Positions 8,062 through 16,636 are shown, counted from the first letter of the stretch. The stretch is DNA of 64,000 nt from Agrobacterium tumefaciens (GCA_025559845.1 CP048470.1:1473001-1537000); one strand, 5' to 3'. Notes: generated by a model from the letters alone, not told the origin. Made by a program: numbers and translations.

Positions 8062-9219
8062 ATGATCCTGCACGAACTTATCGACTACGAAATTCTCCGC
8101 CTTATCTGGTGGTTGCTGCTCGGCGTCCTGCTGATAGGATTTGCGGTCACCGGTGGTTTTGATCTCGGTGCTGGTGCGTTGCTGCCTTTTGTCGCTAAAA
8201 CCGACATCGAGCGGCGTGTCGTCATCAATTCCATCGGCCCAACCTGGGAAGGCAACCAGGTGTGGCTGATCCTTGGCGGTGGTGCCATCTTTGCGGCCTG
8301 GCCACCCCTTTACGCGGTGTCCTTCTCGGGTTTCTATCTGGCGATGTTCGCCACCCTGTTTGCGCTCATCTTGCGGCCGGTGGGGTTCAAATATCGCTCC
8401 AAGCGCGAGAGTGTAGTGTGGCGCACAAGCTGGGACTGGGCCTTGTTCGTCGGGGGCTTTGTACCTGCCCTGATCTTTGGCGTTGCGGTTGGCAACGTAC
8501 TTCAAGGTGTGCCGTTCCACTTCGATGACGACCTTAGGATCTTCTATGACGGCACGACACTGTTCGAACTTTTGAACCCCTATGCCATTCTCTGCGGTCT
8601 TGTGTCCGTTGCCATGCTGCTGATGCATGGTGCGGCATGGCTGATGCTGAAGACGGACGGTGTCATCGCCGAACGTGCCAGAGCATTCGGGACAGTTGCG
8701 GCTCTTGCCACGACCGTTGTCTTTGCGCTTGGCGGCATTTTCCTGTGGCTCGGCGTTGATGGTTACCGCTTCACGTCCGAGATTGCCACCGGCGGTCCGT
8801 CCAATCCGCTTGGCAAAACGGTTGAAGTGGCAAGTGGTGTCTGGTTCCAGAACTACACGACATATCCGTGGATGATGGTTGCGCCTGCACTTGGCCTTGG
8901 TCTGCCGCTGATCGCTTTTGTTTTCATTCGTATGCGCAAGGCAGTGATGGCACTTCTCGCCAGTTCTCTGGCAATCTTCGGCATCATCTCGACTGTCGGG
9001 CTTTCGATGTTTCCCTTCATCCTCCCGTCCTCGGTCGATCCGAAGTCGAGCCTGACTGTCTGGGATGCTTCATCGAGCCATCTGACGCTGTTCATCATGC
9101 TGGTTGTTGCGGTGATCTTCGTGCCGATGATCGTTGCTTACACGACCTGGGTCTATCGCGTGCTGTGGGGCAAAGTGGATGAGAAGGCGATCCGTGATGA
9201 AAGCGGACACGCGTACTGA
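8062..9219 (+). CDS. cydB: Cytochrome bd ubiquinol oxidase subunit II
   Basis: A 385-residue membrane protein, partner of CydA. It opens with IWWLLLGVLLIGFAVTGGFD, and contains the highly conserved GPTWEGNQVWLILGGGAIF and the segment RPVGFKYRSKRES, both typical of CydB. About eight to nine transmembrane helices are visible. CydB binds no haem but is needed for assembly and proton pathways. It follows cydA by 5 bases and is followed after 21 bases by the small subunit gene, with GAAGGAG before that start. Confidence 0.97.
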   Translation: MILHELIDYEILRLIWWLLLGVLLIGFAVTGGFDLGAGALLPFVAKTDIERRVVINSIGPTWEGNQVWLILGGGAIFAAWPPLYAVSFSGFYLAMFATLFALILRPVGFKYRSKRESVVWRTSWDWALFVGGFVPALIFGVAVGNVLQGVPFHFDDDLRIFYDGTTLFELLNPYAILCGLVSVAMLLMHGAAWLMLKTDGVIAERARAFGTVAALATTVVFALGGIFLWLGVDGYRFTSEIATGGPSNPLGKTVEVASGVWFQNYTTYPWMMVAPALGLGLPLIAFVFIRMRKAVMALLASSLAIFGIISTVGLSMFPFILPSSVDPKSSLTVWDASSSHLTLFIMLVVAVIFVPMIVAYTTWVYRVLWGKVDEKAIRDESGHAY

Positions 9220-9240
9220 GATCAAAGAAGGAGATCGAAC

Positions 9241-9363
9241 ATGTGGTATTTCGCCTGGCTGCTCGGCCTGCCTCTCGCCGCCATCTTCGCCGTCATGAAC
9301 GCCATGTGGTATGAATTGATGGAAGAAAATGCCAGGAAGGCAGAGGTTCAATATAACGAGTAA
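9241..9363 (+). CDS. cydX: Cytochrome bd small subunit CydX
   Basis: A 40-residue protein beginning MWYFAWLLGLPLAAIFAVM, one transmembrane helix followed by a charged tail (MEEENARKAE-like, ending in VQYNE). The MWYFxWxLG start is the hallmark of CydX/CbdX, which stabilises the haems in the CydAB complex. It has a strong ribosome site (GAAGGAG) and lies 21 bases after cydB. The gene is short enough to be missed by automated annotation. A terminator follows within 25 bases, closing the operon. Confidence 0.93.
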   Translation: MWYFAWLLGLPLAAIFAVMNAMWYELMEENARKAEVQYNE

Positions 9364-9385
9364 ATCTGTTCTCTCGAGACAGTAT

Positions 9386-9419
9386 AAAAGGCGACTTCCG
9401 ATGTGGAGCCGCCTTTTTT
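9386..9419. terminator. Bidirectional terminator between cydX and ansA
   Basis: Arms AAAAGGCG (9386-9393) and CGCCTTTT (9410-9417) with a 16-base loop; T-rich on both strands, serving the convergent cyd and ansA transcripts. Confidence 0.75.
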
Positions 9420-9421
9420 CG

Positions 9422-10393
9422 TTAGTGCATCGCGTCGACGGTTTCGTCGAATGCATCCCGGATGGCGTCAGCATCGGCGCCACTTGCCAGAAGAGCGGCC
9501 AGGAGAATACGTGCCTGGCCCGGCCGCAATGTACGTGAATGGATGGCTCCTGCTTTTGCCAGGTCGTGCCCACCGCCCCCGCCACCATAACTGGGCGAAA
9601 GTGCGCCGTCGGGCACACGACTGGAAATGATGACCGGCAGACCCTTGGACGTGCATTCTTGAGCCGCCTCGACAATCACCCGATTGGCGTTGCCCGATCC
9701 AAGGGCCTGCAGCACGATGCCGTGTGCACCTGCCTCTACACTTGCCTTGATCTGTGTGGCGTCGCAGCCGGGATAGATGGCGATCATGTCCACCCGGACC
9801 GGATCAACCCGACCAGATAGTTCGAGTTTTGCTTTCGTCGTTTCGCCACGGGCATTTCGAAATGCGTCGGCCTTGTCGCTGCTGAATTTGTATGCGCCCC
9901 ATGCCGATACAGTTCTGCCACCAAAGGCGATCTGAACACCACGCGCAGCATTGACGGCGTCTGACGCGAGCGAAATTGCATGGTGAAGATTAGTTGGACC
10001 ATCAGAACAGGGATGGTCGGCAGCAAATTGTGCGCCGGTGAAAATCACGGGCTTTTCGATGGCGTTTTGCAAGTGAACGAGAAGCGCGCTCTCTTCCATC
10101 GTGTCGGTGCCATGCATCACCACGACACCACGCACCTCTCCGTCAGTGATTTGCTGTTTCACGGCATCGCTGATCGATTGCATGTCGGCGAAGGTAAGGC
10201 TGGAGGAATCTTTCGACATCAGATTGACCGTGCGAAGACGCGCATCGACCTCGGGAAGAACGGAAAGAAGGTCATCACCTGTCAACGCGGGCTTAAATGC
10301 TCCGTCCTCGCCACGTTTGCTTGCAATTGTTCCGCCGGTTGCGATCACCGTGACGAGTGGTGTTGATTGCGCCTCTTTCACTAAAAACCTCAT
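9422..10393 (-). CDS. ansA: L-asparaginase, type I/II family
   Basis: A 323-residue asparaginase that hydrolyses asparagine to aspartate and ammonia. The first catalytic motif VTVIATGGTIAS is near residue 15 and the second, VVVMHGTDTMEESALLV, near residue 85; both active-site threonines and the Thr-Asp pair are visible. Downstream come the ITGAQ-like FTGAQ motif and a C-terminal domain with GIVLQALGSGNAN. There is no clear signal peptide, which suggests a cytoplasmic enzyme. The gene stands alone, convergent with cydX. Gene symbol is by family; the paralogue cannot be distinguished. Confidence 0.88.
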   Translation of the reverse strand: MRFLVKEAQSTPLVTVIATGGTIASKRGEDGAFKPALTGDDLLSVLPEVDARLRTVNLMSKDSSSLTFADMQSISDAVKQQITDGEVRGVVVMHGTDTMEESALLVHLQNAIEKPVIFTGAQFAADHPCSDGPTNLHHAISLASDAVNAARGVQIAFGGRTVSAWGAYKFSSDKADAFRNARGETTKAKLELSGRVDPVRVDMIAIYPGCDATQIKASVEAGAHGIVLQALGSGNANRVIVEAAQECTSKGLPVIISSRVPDGALSPSYGGGGGGHDLAKAGAIHSRTLRPGQARILLAALLASGADADAIRDAFDETVDAMH

Positions 10394-10459
10394 CCTGTTG
10401 AACTGTGGCGCTTATAGCATGTTCACAAGATGGCTCCACTCTTTGTGGTTGAGCACGTT

Positions 10460-10648
10460 TCAGTGGATGGAGATGCTGCGCTTGTCAGCTTCCTCTTTAA
10501 TGATGTCTTCGACGACCGCACGTTTCAGATGCGGATTTCCCAGAAGATAATCTTCTGCAATCTCGAAGATTGATTTCGGATTCTCGGTCTTGTGAAGGGT
10601 GTCGAGGTCTCTGCCGATCTGTTCGCGCAGGCTGTCGTAGTCGTCCAT
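10460..10648 (-). CDS. Conserved small hypothetical protein (62 aa)
   Basis: A 62-residue acidic, helical protein that starts MDDYDSLREQIGRDLDTL and contains EDYLLGNPHLKRAVVEDI. AAGGAGAAAAGAA precedes the ATG, a good ribosome site. It has no membrane segment or catalytic motif that I recognise. It lies downstream of the DUF3597 gene, beyond that gene's terminator hairpin, so it may have its own promoter. Function unknown. Confidence 0.65.
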   Translation of the reverse strand: MDDYDSLREQIGRDLDTLHKTENPKSIFEIAEDYLLGNPHLKRAVVEDIIKEEADKRSISIH

Positions 10649-10692
10649 TTCTTTTCTCCTTGCGGGACATGGCCGGGCCGACTGGTTCGTTG

Positions 10693-10719
10693 AAAAGGCC
10701 AGGGGTGTTACCCCTGGCC
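10693..10719 (-). terminator. Rho-independent terminator after the DUF3597 gene
   Basis: Read on the minus strand, GGCCAGGGGT and ACCCCTGGCC form a 10-base-pair stem with a 3-base loop, followed by TTTTC. Confidence 0.85.
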
Positions 10720-10728
10720 TCCGGCATG

Positions 10729-11145
10729 TCAATCAAGCAACTCGGCTGGCAGCTTGCCGCCATTTTCCGAAAGTTTTTTAATGACCGCTTTGTGAAGCCA
10801 CATATTCATCGCGGCGGAATCTGATGTGTCGCCGGGATAATGCAGTTCGGCGGCCAGTTCTTTGCGGGCGCTGAGGCTGCTGTCGAGGTCGAGCGCCTTG
10901 AGAAGGTCGACGATGGAATGTTTCCAGTCGAGTTTCTGACCGTTTTTCTTGACGGCAGCGTCCAGGATGGCGGCAACATCGACTGCTCCGGCTGGGGCGG
11001 GTGCAGCACCTGTTGCGGTTGGCTGCGCAGGTGCCGGTGCCGCAGGCGCAGGGCTGCCCGATGGTGCAGGCGAAGGCGCTGCCGTTTCAGTGGCGGCCTC
11101 GGCCTTTCCGAAGATGGCGTTTTTGATTTTGTCAAAGAAGCTCAT
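10729..11145 (-). CDS. DUF3597 domain-containing protein
   Basis: A 138-residue protein. The first 17 residues MSFFDKIKNAIFGKAEA resemble the start of LysM/BON or DUF3597 proteins. An Ala-Pro-rich linker covers residues 20-55, and the C-terminal domain (about 55-138) contains VDVAAILDAAVKKNGQKLDW, then SIVDLLKALDLDSSLSARKE and ends KLPAELLD. The domain is of unknown function; neighbouring GlsB-type gene suggests a stress or envelope context. It sits 12 bases after the GlsB-like gene, so the two are probably one transcript. Confidence 0.8.
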   Translation of the reverse strand: MSFFDKIKNAIFGKAEAATETAAPSPAPSGSPAPAAPAPAQPTATGAAPAPAGAVDVAAILDAAVKKNGQKLDWKHSIVDLLKALDLDSSLSARKELAAELHYPGDTSDSAAMNMWLHKAVIKKLSENGGKLPAELLD

Positions 11146-11157
11146 TTCATTCTCCCT

Positions 11158-11409
11158 TTAGCGGCGAATCGCTCGCCCTACGGCGATCAGTATGCACGCG
11201 CCTATGAAACCTGCGATAAGGTATCCGAGCCATCCCCCAAGGGAAACGCCCACAAGTCCAAGCAGAAAATTCGCGACAATCGCACCGATGATGCCGAGAA
11301 TAATATTCATGAAAACACCCATGTTGCTTTTCATGAACTGTTCGGCAAGCCACCCTGCAATGCCGCCGATGATAATGGCCGCAATCCAGCCAACCTGTGC
11401 ATCTTCCAT
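11158..11409 (-). CDS. GlsB/YeaQ/YmgE-family stress response membrane protein
   Basis: An 83-residue, very hydrophobic protein with three predicted membrane helices and glycine-zipper-like spacing: IIIGGIAGWLAEQFMKSN, then FMNIILGIIGAIVANFLLGL, then GYLIAGFIGACILIAVGRAI. This is the transglycosylase-associated/GlsB pattern. Members are small inner-membrane proteins often induced by general stress. AGGAAAGGCGTGTT precedes the ATG. It is the first gene of a pair with DUF3597. Confidence 0.9.
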   Translation of the reverse strand: MEDAQVGWIAAIIIGGIAGWLAEQFMKSNMGVFMNIILGIIGAIVANFLLGLVGVSLGGWLGYLIAGFIGACILIAVGRAIRR

Positions 11410-11543
11410 AACACGCCTTTCCTCTCTGATAGCGATCCGCTGATAAAGACAGGTTTTTGCACGCATTCGTCCCCCGCCTAGAAGCACGGACCTCATGGCA
11501 AGGCGATAACGGATATGTGAGACGTTTGTTCCGGTATCCGCTC

Positions 11544-12401
11544 TCAACAGTTGTGGGAAAAATCTAGGCCGATATCGAGCACCGGCGCGCTGTGCGTCAG
11601 CCATCCAACGGAAATCAGGTCAACACCGGTTTTCGCGATGGTGGCAGCCGTTTGCGGATTGATACGGCCCGAGGCTTCTGTGATGGCTTTGCCAGCGACG
11701 ATATCAACGGCTTCACGCAACATCTCAGGGCTCATGTTGTCGAGCAAAACAGCGTCGACGCCTTCTTGCATCGCTTGCCTCAGTTGGTCGAGCGTATCGA
11801 CTTCCACTTCAATTTTGACGAGGTGGCCGACACTAGCCTTTGCGCGGCGAATTGCTTCGGCCGTGCTGCCTGCAACAGCGATATGATTGTCCTTGATGAG
11901 GACTGCATCGTGAAGAGCAAAGCGATGGTTCATGCCGCCACCTGCACGGACGGCATATTTTTCCAGGGCGCGAAGGCCGGGTGTTGTCTTGCGGGTGCAC
12001 GCCACTGAGGCTCTTGTTCCAGCAATGGCTGCTACGATACCGGCCGTAACCGAGGCTATGCCTGAGAGGTGGCCAAGAAAGTTGAGTGCGGTGCGCTCGC
12101 CGGTCAAAAGGCCGCGCGATGGGCCTTCTATTGTCGCGATGATGTCGCCGGGATCGACCGCTGAGCCGTCATTCACCTGCCTTTTCATCGTAATGGCTGG
12201 GTCGACAAGCTGGAATGCAAGTTCTGCGGCATCCAGGCCCGCGATGACACCCCTGTCGCGCGCAGCCATGACAACTGTTGAACGATGGTCTGCAGGGATC
12301 ACGGAATCAGAGGTTATATCGCCTGCAAGCCCCAGATCTTCCATCAGGGCAATGCGAACCGGTGCTTCAATCACAAGACGTGGCAAGGGGGAGAGGGGCA
12401 T
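11544..12401 (-). CDS. nadC: Nicotinate-nucleotide pyrophosphorylase (carboxylating), quinolinate phosphoribosyltransferase
   Basis: A 285-residue QPRTase converting quinolinate and PRPP to nicotinate mononucleotide, CO2 and PPi. Visible landmarks are DLGLAGDITSDSVIP, the CTRKTTPGLRALEKYAV motif (catalytic Arg and Lys for phosphoribosyl transfer), GGGMNHRFALHDAVLIKDNH, the EVEVDTLDQ acid pair and the C-terminal ASGRINPQTAATIAKTGVD and LISVGWLTHS phosphate-binding stretch. The ATG begins one base after the nadB stop, so the three genes are a tightly coupled operon. Confidence 0.96.
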   Translation of the reverse strand: MPLSPLPRLVIEAPVRIALMEDLGLAGDITSDSVIPADHRSTVVMAARDRGVIAGLDAAELAFQLVDPAITMKRQVNDGSAVDPGDIIATIEGPSRGLLTGERTALNFLGHLSGIASVTAGIVAAIAGTRASVACTRKTTPGLRALEKYAVRAGGGMNHRFALHDAVLIKDNHIAVAGSTAEAIRRAKASVGHLVKIEVEVDTLDQLRQAMQEGVDAVLLDNMSPEMLREAVDIVAGKAITEASGRINPQTAATIAKTGVDLISVGWLTHSAPVLDIGLDFSHNC

Positions 12402-12402
12402 G

Positions 12403-13944
12403 TCAGGCACTCCGAGCGATGGTGTTGGAAGAAATATCTCGGGCAAACGACAGGATCTCGTCGAGGCAAAGACTGCGTCTTTCCGCAATTCCCTTCAGTG
12501 GAAAATCATCGCGAAAATGCGCACCGCGCGATTCCTGGCGCAAGGCGGCAAACACGGCAATCGACAGGCCGACGATTGCCGGGTCGGAGGCTGGGCCGTT
12601 CTGCTCGGTCAGTTGCAGAAGGCCGGCGATCGCCGTTTTCAGGCCGGCTGCATTTCTGGTGATGCCGAGATGCCGGGAGACAAGCGGGCGAACAATACGT
12701 GGATCGGCTTCCGCAAGGGAACCGATTGCGCTTACACCGGCAGGCAGAGGCGCTGAAAAAGAGCATGCATCTTGTGCGGCGCGCATGCCCATGACGGCTG
12801 CCTCGAGCAGCGAGTTACTCGCAAGCCGGTTTGCACCATGCAATCCCGTGCAGGCTGCTTCGCCCGCCACCCAGAGGCCGGGCAGGGAACTGCGGCCATT
12901 CCGATCCGTCGCGACGCCGCCCATGTGGTAGTGCACCGCAGGCCGCACCGGGATCAGGTCGCGGGATGGATCAACGCCGGCCTCTTTGCAAAGCCGGTCA
13001 ATCGAGGGGAACCGTGTTGAAAACCGCGATCCAAGCGCCTTGCGTGCATCGAGGAAAACCCGACCGCCACGGACAATCTCCCGTTCGATGGCGCGTGCGA
13101 CGATGTCGCGTGCAGCCAGCTCCTGACCGGGAATATTTGCCATGAAACGTTCGTTTTTTTCATTCAGGAGCGTGGCGCCTTCACCGCGTACGGCTTCGCT
13201 GACGAGAGCCAGGGGGCGCCGCGCCGAGGCTAGCGCGGTGGGATGAAATTGGACAAATTCCATATCGGCGAGCATGGCACCGGCCCGTGCCGCGAGCATG
13301 ATGCCCTGCCCGAAATTTGCCGTTGGATTGGTCGTTGCATCGTAAAGCCCGCCAATCCCTCCGGTTGCCAGGATGACCTTGCCGGTCAAAAGGGTGAAAG
13401 TGCCTTTTTCACCTGCGCAATGGAGGCCGGCCACGATGCCATCGTCTGCAATTAGCCGGCGCACATCCACGCCAGTTATGACTTCGATGGAGGGCGTCTG
13501 CAGCACGGCTGCGGTGAGTGCTCGAATAATGGCTGCGCCTGAGCCATCTCCCTCGGCATGGATAATGCGCCTGCGGCAATGGGCGGCCTCCAGTCCGAAC
13601 AGCAATTCGCCTTCGGCGTCGCGATCAAAATGCACGCCATTTTTTTCCAGCGCCGCAACGATCGATGGGGCGGCTGCGAGAATATCCGCAGCCATTTCTG
13701 GAGCAGACAGGCCATCGCCTGCCGCCAACGTGTCGGCCAGATGAAACGCAACGTCGTCGTCCGGAGCCAGACTGGCAGCGATCCCACCCTGTGCCCAGGC
13801 GCTAGATGTTTCACGACCCAGTGCGCTTCGTGTCAGAAGGGCAACGGGTTCAGGCGAGACTGTCAGCGCGGCCATCAGTCCGGCAATACCGCTACCAACG
13901 ATAACGGTTTTTCCGGTGTGCTGCCTTAGACGTTCCGGCGTCAT
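12403..13944 (-). CDS. nadB: L-aspartate oxidase
   Basis: A 513-residue flavoenzyme oxidising L-aspartate to iminoaspartate, the first step of quinolinate formation. The N-terminal FAD motif is VIVGSGIAGLMAALTV, followed by the SSAWAQGGIAAS segment typical of NadB/fumarate-reductase flavoproteins, RRRIIHAEGDGSG (substrate arginines), and the C-terminal GEAACTGLHGANRLASNSL motif. It overlaps nadA by 4 bases and precedes nadC by one base. Cytoplasmic; the product passes directly to NadA. Confidence 0.97.
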   Translation of the reverse strand: MTPERLRQHTGKTVIVGSGIAGLMAALTVSPEPVALLTRSALGRETSSAWAQGGIAASLAPDDDVAFHLADTLAAGDGLSAPEMAADILAAAPSIVAALEKNGVHFDRDAEGELLFGLEAAHCRRRIIHAEGDGSGAAIIRALTAAVLQTPSIEVITGVDVRRLIADDGIVAGLHCAGEKGTFTLLTGKVILATGGIGGLYDATTNPTANFGQGIMLAARAGAMLADMEFVQFHPTALASARRPLALVSEAVRGEGATLLNEKNERFMANIPGQELAARDIVARAIEREIVRGGRVFLDARKALGSRFSTRFPSIDRLCKEAGVDPSRDLIPVRPAVHYHMGGVATDRNGRSSLPGLWVAGEAACTGLHGANRLASNSLLEAAVMGMRAAQDACSFSAPLPAGVSAIGSLAEADPRIVRPLVSRHLGITRNAAGLKTAIAGLLQLTEQNGPASDPAIVGLSIAVFAALRQESRGAHFRDDFPLKGIAERRSLCLDEILSFARDISSNTIARSA

Positions 13945-14912
13945 ACTGCCAACATCCTCTCAACCGAGCGGCGGGCAGCGACAGCAACCTCGGCATCCAC
14001 CGTCACTTCATGCCTGTTTTGCTCGAGTGCGCTTCGGATGTTGGCAAGCGTGATGCGCTTCATGTGTGGGCAAAGATTGCAGGGGCGGATGAATTCTACG
14101 TCTGGATGATGGACGGCCACGTTGTCGCTCATCGAGCACTCGGTCAACAACACGACGCGGGCAGGTCGCGCCTGGCCGACATAGTCCGACATGACGGCGG
14201 TCGAGCCAGAAAAATCGGCAGCGTCGACGACATCTGGCGGACATTCCGGATGCGCCAGCACCGTGACGCCCGGATAGCTCTCGCGCAGCTCGCGTATATC
14301 GTCGGCGGTGAACAGTTCGTGGACTTCGCAGTGGCCGCGCCAGGCAATGAGCTCCACCTTGGTCTCGCGAGCGACATTCTGTGCGAGATATTCGTCCGGC
14401 AACATCAGTACGCGTGGGACGCCAAGCGATTCAACCACCTGGCGCGCGTTACCGGATGTGCAGCAAATGTCTGAGGCGGCCTTAACCGCTGCTGATGTGT
14501 TGACGTAAGTCACGACAGGAACGCCGGGATAGGCCTTGCGTAAAAGAGCAATGTCTTCGGGCGTGATGGAATCCGCCAGGGAGCAGCCTGCGGCCATATC
14601 GGGGATAAGCACTGTTTTGCTGGGGTTCAGCAGTTTGGCCGTTTCGGCCATGAAATGAACGCCGGCCAGAACGATGACATCCGCCTCCACTTCCATTGCC
14701 TTGCGCGCAAGCGCGAGACTGTCTCCGACGATGTCGGCAACGCCGTGAAAGATCTCCGGCGTCTGATAATTGTGGGCGAGAATGACGGCGTTGCGCTTGC
14801 GCTTCAGCTCCAGAATCGCCTCGACGTCATCTTGAAATCCCATCCATTCGGCTTTGGGGATCACGCGGCTGACGCGGTCATAAAGGGCTGCGGAGGAAAT
14901 TCGTTCGTTCAT
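13941..14912 (-). CDS. nadA: Quinolinate synthase A
   Basis: A 323-residue 4Fe-4S enzyme condensing iminoaspartate with dihydroxyacetone phosphate to quinolinate. The substrate-binding opening AVILAHNYQTPEI is near residue 42, and three cluster cysteines are visible in MAAGCSLAD, SDICCTSGNA and PCNLCPHM. Length matches the compact bacterial form. First gene of nadABC, with the operator palindromes starting about 15 bases upstream of its ATG, and its stop overlaps the nadB start. Confidence 0.97.
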   Translation of the reverse strand: MNERISSAALYDRVSRVIPKAEWMGFQDDVEAILELKRKRNAVILAHNYQTPEIFHGVADIVGDSLALARKAMEVEADVIVLAGVHFMAETAKLLNPSKTVLIPDMAAGCSLADSITPEDIALLRKAYPGVPVVTYVNTSAAVKAASDICCTSGNARQVVESLGVPRVLMLPDEYLAQNVARETKVELIAWRGHCEVHELFTADDIRELRESYPGVTVLAHPECPPDVVDAADFSGSTAVMSDYVGQARPARVVLLTECSMSDNVAVHHPDVEFIRPCNLCPHMKRITLANIRSALEQNRHEVTVDAEVAVAARRSVERMLAV

Positions 14913-14926
14913 AGCGCTCTCCCAAT

Positions 14927-14945
14927 TATACTCATATTGAGTATA
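14927..14945. promoter_or_regulatory. NadQ-type operator site 1 upstream of nadA
   Basis: TATACTCATATTGAGTATA: perfect 8-base arms TATACTCA and TGAGTATA around a 3-base centre, 15 bases before the nadA ATG. Position over the start region fits repression. Confidence 0.7.
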
Positions 14946-14959
14946 TATCGGTCAAAGAG

Positions 14960-14980
14960 ATATTCTCAATTAGAGCATAT
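14960..14980. promoter_or_regulatory. NadQ-type operator site 2 upstream of nadA
   Basis: ATATTCTCAATTAGAGCATAT is an imperfect palindrome (ATAT-CTC and GAG-ATAT arms) whose centre lies 34 bases from that of site 1. It abuts the nadQ stop codon, so the nadABC promoter must lie in the narrow nadQ-nadA gap. Confidence 0.6.
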
Positions 14981-14981
14981 G

Positions 14982-15884
14982 TCAATTGCGTGAGAGAGGC
15001 AGCTTTGTTCCGGAGAGCGCGCGTTCATCAAGGATGGTCTGTCGGAAGCGGAAAAGCTTCGCGGGACGTCCACCCGTTTCGCTGGTCACCTCGCCGGTTT
15101 CCTCGACCAATTGCTGTTGTTCGATCAGGCGACGGAAATTTTGCTTGTGCAAAGTCAGTCCGGCGAGCGCCTCGATGGTCCGTTGCAGTTGCAGGAGTGT
15201 AAAAGCATCGGGCATCAGTTCGAAAACAACCGGGCGGTATTTGATCTTGGCACGCAGGCGTGCGATCCCGGTTGCAAGAATGCGGCGATGATCGGCAAAC
15301 ATCGGCTTGCCGAAATTGATATGTGGCTCCGTCTGTGCTTCGGTTACGAGCCCGGCCTCGTAGAGAAGTTCATAGCGCTGCAGCGTGAGATCCTCGTTCC
15401 AGCCGCCGCCGTCCATTCCGAAGGTGAAATCGGCACGCAAATGGCGCTGGCTTTGGCGTTGAGGGTCGGAATCTGCCCAGGCGCGTAGCTTTTCAACGAG
15501 TTGATCCAGCACCGCCGGGCGGCCACGGCGGTGATCTTCCCAAGGGAAATAATCGTACCACCCCCACCACGACGGTCGTTTGCTGTCGCTTGTTTCCTGT
15601 TCTCGAACCAGTCCGAGATAACCGATGGAGATTGTTCTTCCGCCGAGAATGTCATTGTTCCGGTCTCGGTCGGCAAAGGTGTAGAGCTGTTCCAGGTAAC
15701 CAACCGGATAATGGGTCTGTTCATGAATCCATTCGCGAAGCCCGCTTTGCAATGTCCTGTGGCCGAACTCGAACGGCCCGGAAGGCAGAGCCTCTCCCGT
15801 CCTGACGGTCATCACTCGCGGTTCTTCTGCAGTAACAGCGGTGACGACGGCAATGAGTTCGGCGTGGGCGAGCCCGATTGTCAC
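14982..15884 (-). CDS. nadQ: NadQ-type transcriptional regulator of NAD biosynthesis (Nudix-like plus winged-helix)
   Basis: A 300-residue protein with a Nudix-fold-like N-terminal half (about 1-180, including GPFEFGHRTLQSGLREWIHE and DILGGRTISIGYLGLVREQ) and a winged-helix C-terminal part (LQRTIEALAGLTLHKQNFRR, then GRPAKLFRFR). A Nudix-like sensor fused to a winged helix and placed directly upstream of nadABC matches the NadQ regulators predicted to control NAD synthesis in Rhizobiales. GTG at 15884 is used as start. The Nudix box GX5EX7REUXEEXGU is not intact, so it is probably a ligand sensor and not a hydrolase. Confidence 0.8.
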   Translation of the reverse strand: MTIGLAHAELIAVVTAVTAEEPRVMTVRTGEALPSGPFEFGHRTLQSGLREWIHEQTHYPVGYLEQLYTFADRDRNNDILGGRTISIGYLGLVREQETSDSKRPSWWGWYDYFPWEDHRRGRPAVLDQLVEKLRAWADSDPQRQSQRHLRADFTFGMDGGGWNEDLTLQRYELLYEAGLVTEAQTEPHINFGKPMFADHRRILATGIARLRAKIKYRPVVFELMPDAFTLLQLQRTIEALAGLTLHKQNFRRLIEQQQLVEETGEVTSETGGRPAKLFRFRQTILDERALSGTKLPLSRN

Positions 15885-16075
15885 GGTTATTCCTTATCGC
15901 ATCTGATTGATTTACTCACCTTTTGGCACAGGAACGTTGCCGCGCCAACTGCGGCTGCTTGTTGCGCGAAGGCAAAAGTACGGCAACTTTTGTATGCGGC
16001 CTTTTAATGTAATCATTGCAATTGCTGTTATGCTTTGTCCGTTAACCTGTTGTCCTTGATCATCACGGAGAGATT

Positions 16076-16570
16076 GTGCGGCAATTTGCAGTTCTGCTTT
16101 TCCAGATTGCGATCGTTATCGGCTTGGGAATTGCAGGCATTCGCACCGCATCGTACTTGAATGGCGAGGTTTCCGAGCCGGCGGCACGTCTTGCCACTCA
16201 TACGGAGATGGTATGGACGACGGCACCAGTGCGCGTGAATGTCGAGACACAGAATTTCGAGCGTATTTCCACCCCGCCGGATCCCTTTCCCTTGAAAATG
16301 CATGCCGACCAAAGTTTTCGCGTCACCTCCAACAACGGGTTCGTCTTCAAGGAACAGGAGTATCGGCTTGATGGCGTCGAGACCGTGGAGCGCAACAAAG
16401 TCTGTCTCGATCTTGAAGGACGACGTTTTGCCTGCGGGCTGAACGCGTTTAAGAAGCTGGAAAATCGTATCCGGGGAAAATATCTGGAATGTCGCGTGGT
16501 CGGGCAGGTCGAGCAGGTGTCGCTGGTTGAATGCCAGATCAATGGCCAGGACGTGCGGGCAATCCTCTGA
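16076..16570 (+). CDS. Secreted or anchored protein with a degenerate thermonuclease-like (SNase) domain
   Basis: A 164-residue protein with a hydrophobic N-terminal segment (about 5-22, FAVLLFQIAIVIGLGIAGI) acting as signal or anchor, then a soluble domain. The C-terminal half reads EYRLDGVETVERNKVCLDL, then RRFACGLNAFKKLENRI and GKYLECRVVGQV, the order of a staphylococcal-nuclease OB fold. The RLxGxxTxE core keeps Arg, Thr and Glu but the Asp is Glu, and the second catalytic Arg is not evident, so enzymatic activity is doubtful. Start is GTG with GGAGAG 3 bases upstream. Convergent with pyk. Confidence 0.7.
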   Translation: MRQFAVLLFQIAIVIGLGIAGIRTASYLNGEVSEPAARLATHTEMVWTTAPVRVNVETQNFERISTPPDPFPLKMHADQSFRVTSNNGFVFKEQEYRLDGVETVERNKVCLDLEGRRFACGLNAFKKLENRIRGKYLECRVVGQVEQVSLVECQINGQDVRAIL

Positions 16571-16583
16571 CGTACAACGCTCC

Positions 16584-16611
16584 AAAAAAAAGCCCACCAA
16601 ATGGCGGGCTT
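16584..16611. terminator. Bidirectional terminator between the SNase-like gene and pyk
   Basis: AAGCCC (16590-16595) pairs with GGGCTT (16606-16611), with an A8 run on the left that becomes a T8 run for the minus-strand pyk transcript. Confidence 0.8.
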
Positions 16612-16636
16612 CTTCGTTGATATCGGGATGTCGGGA

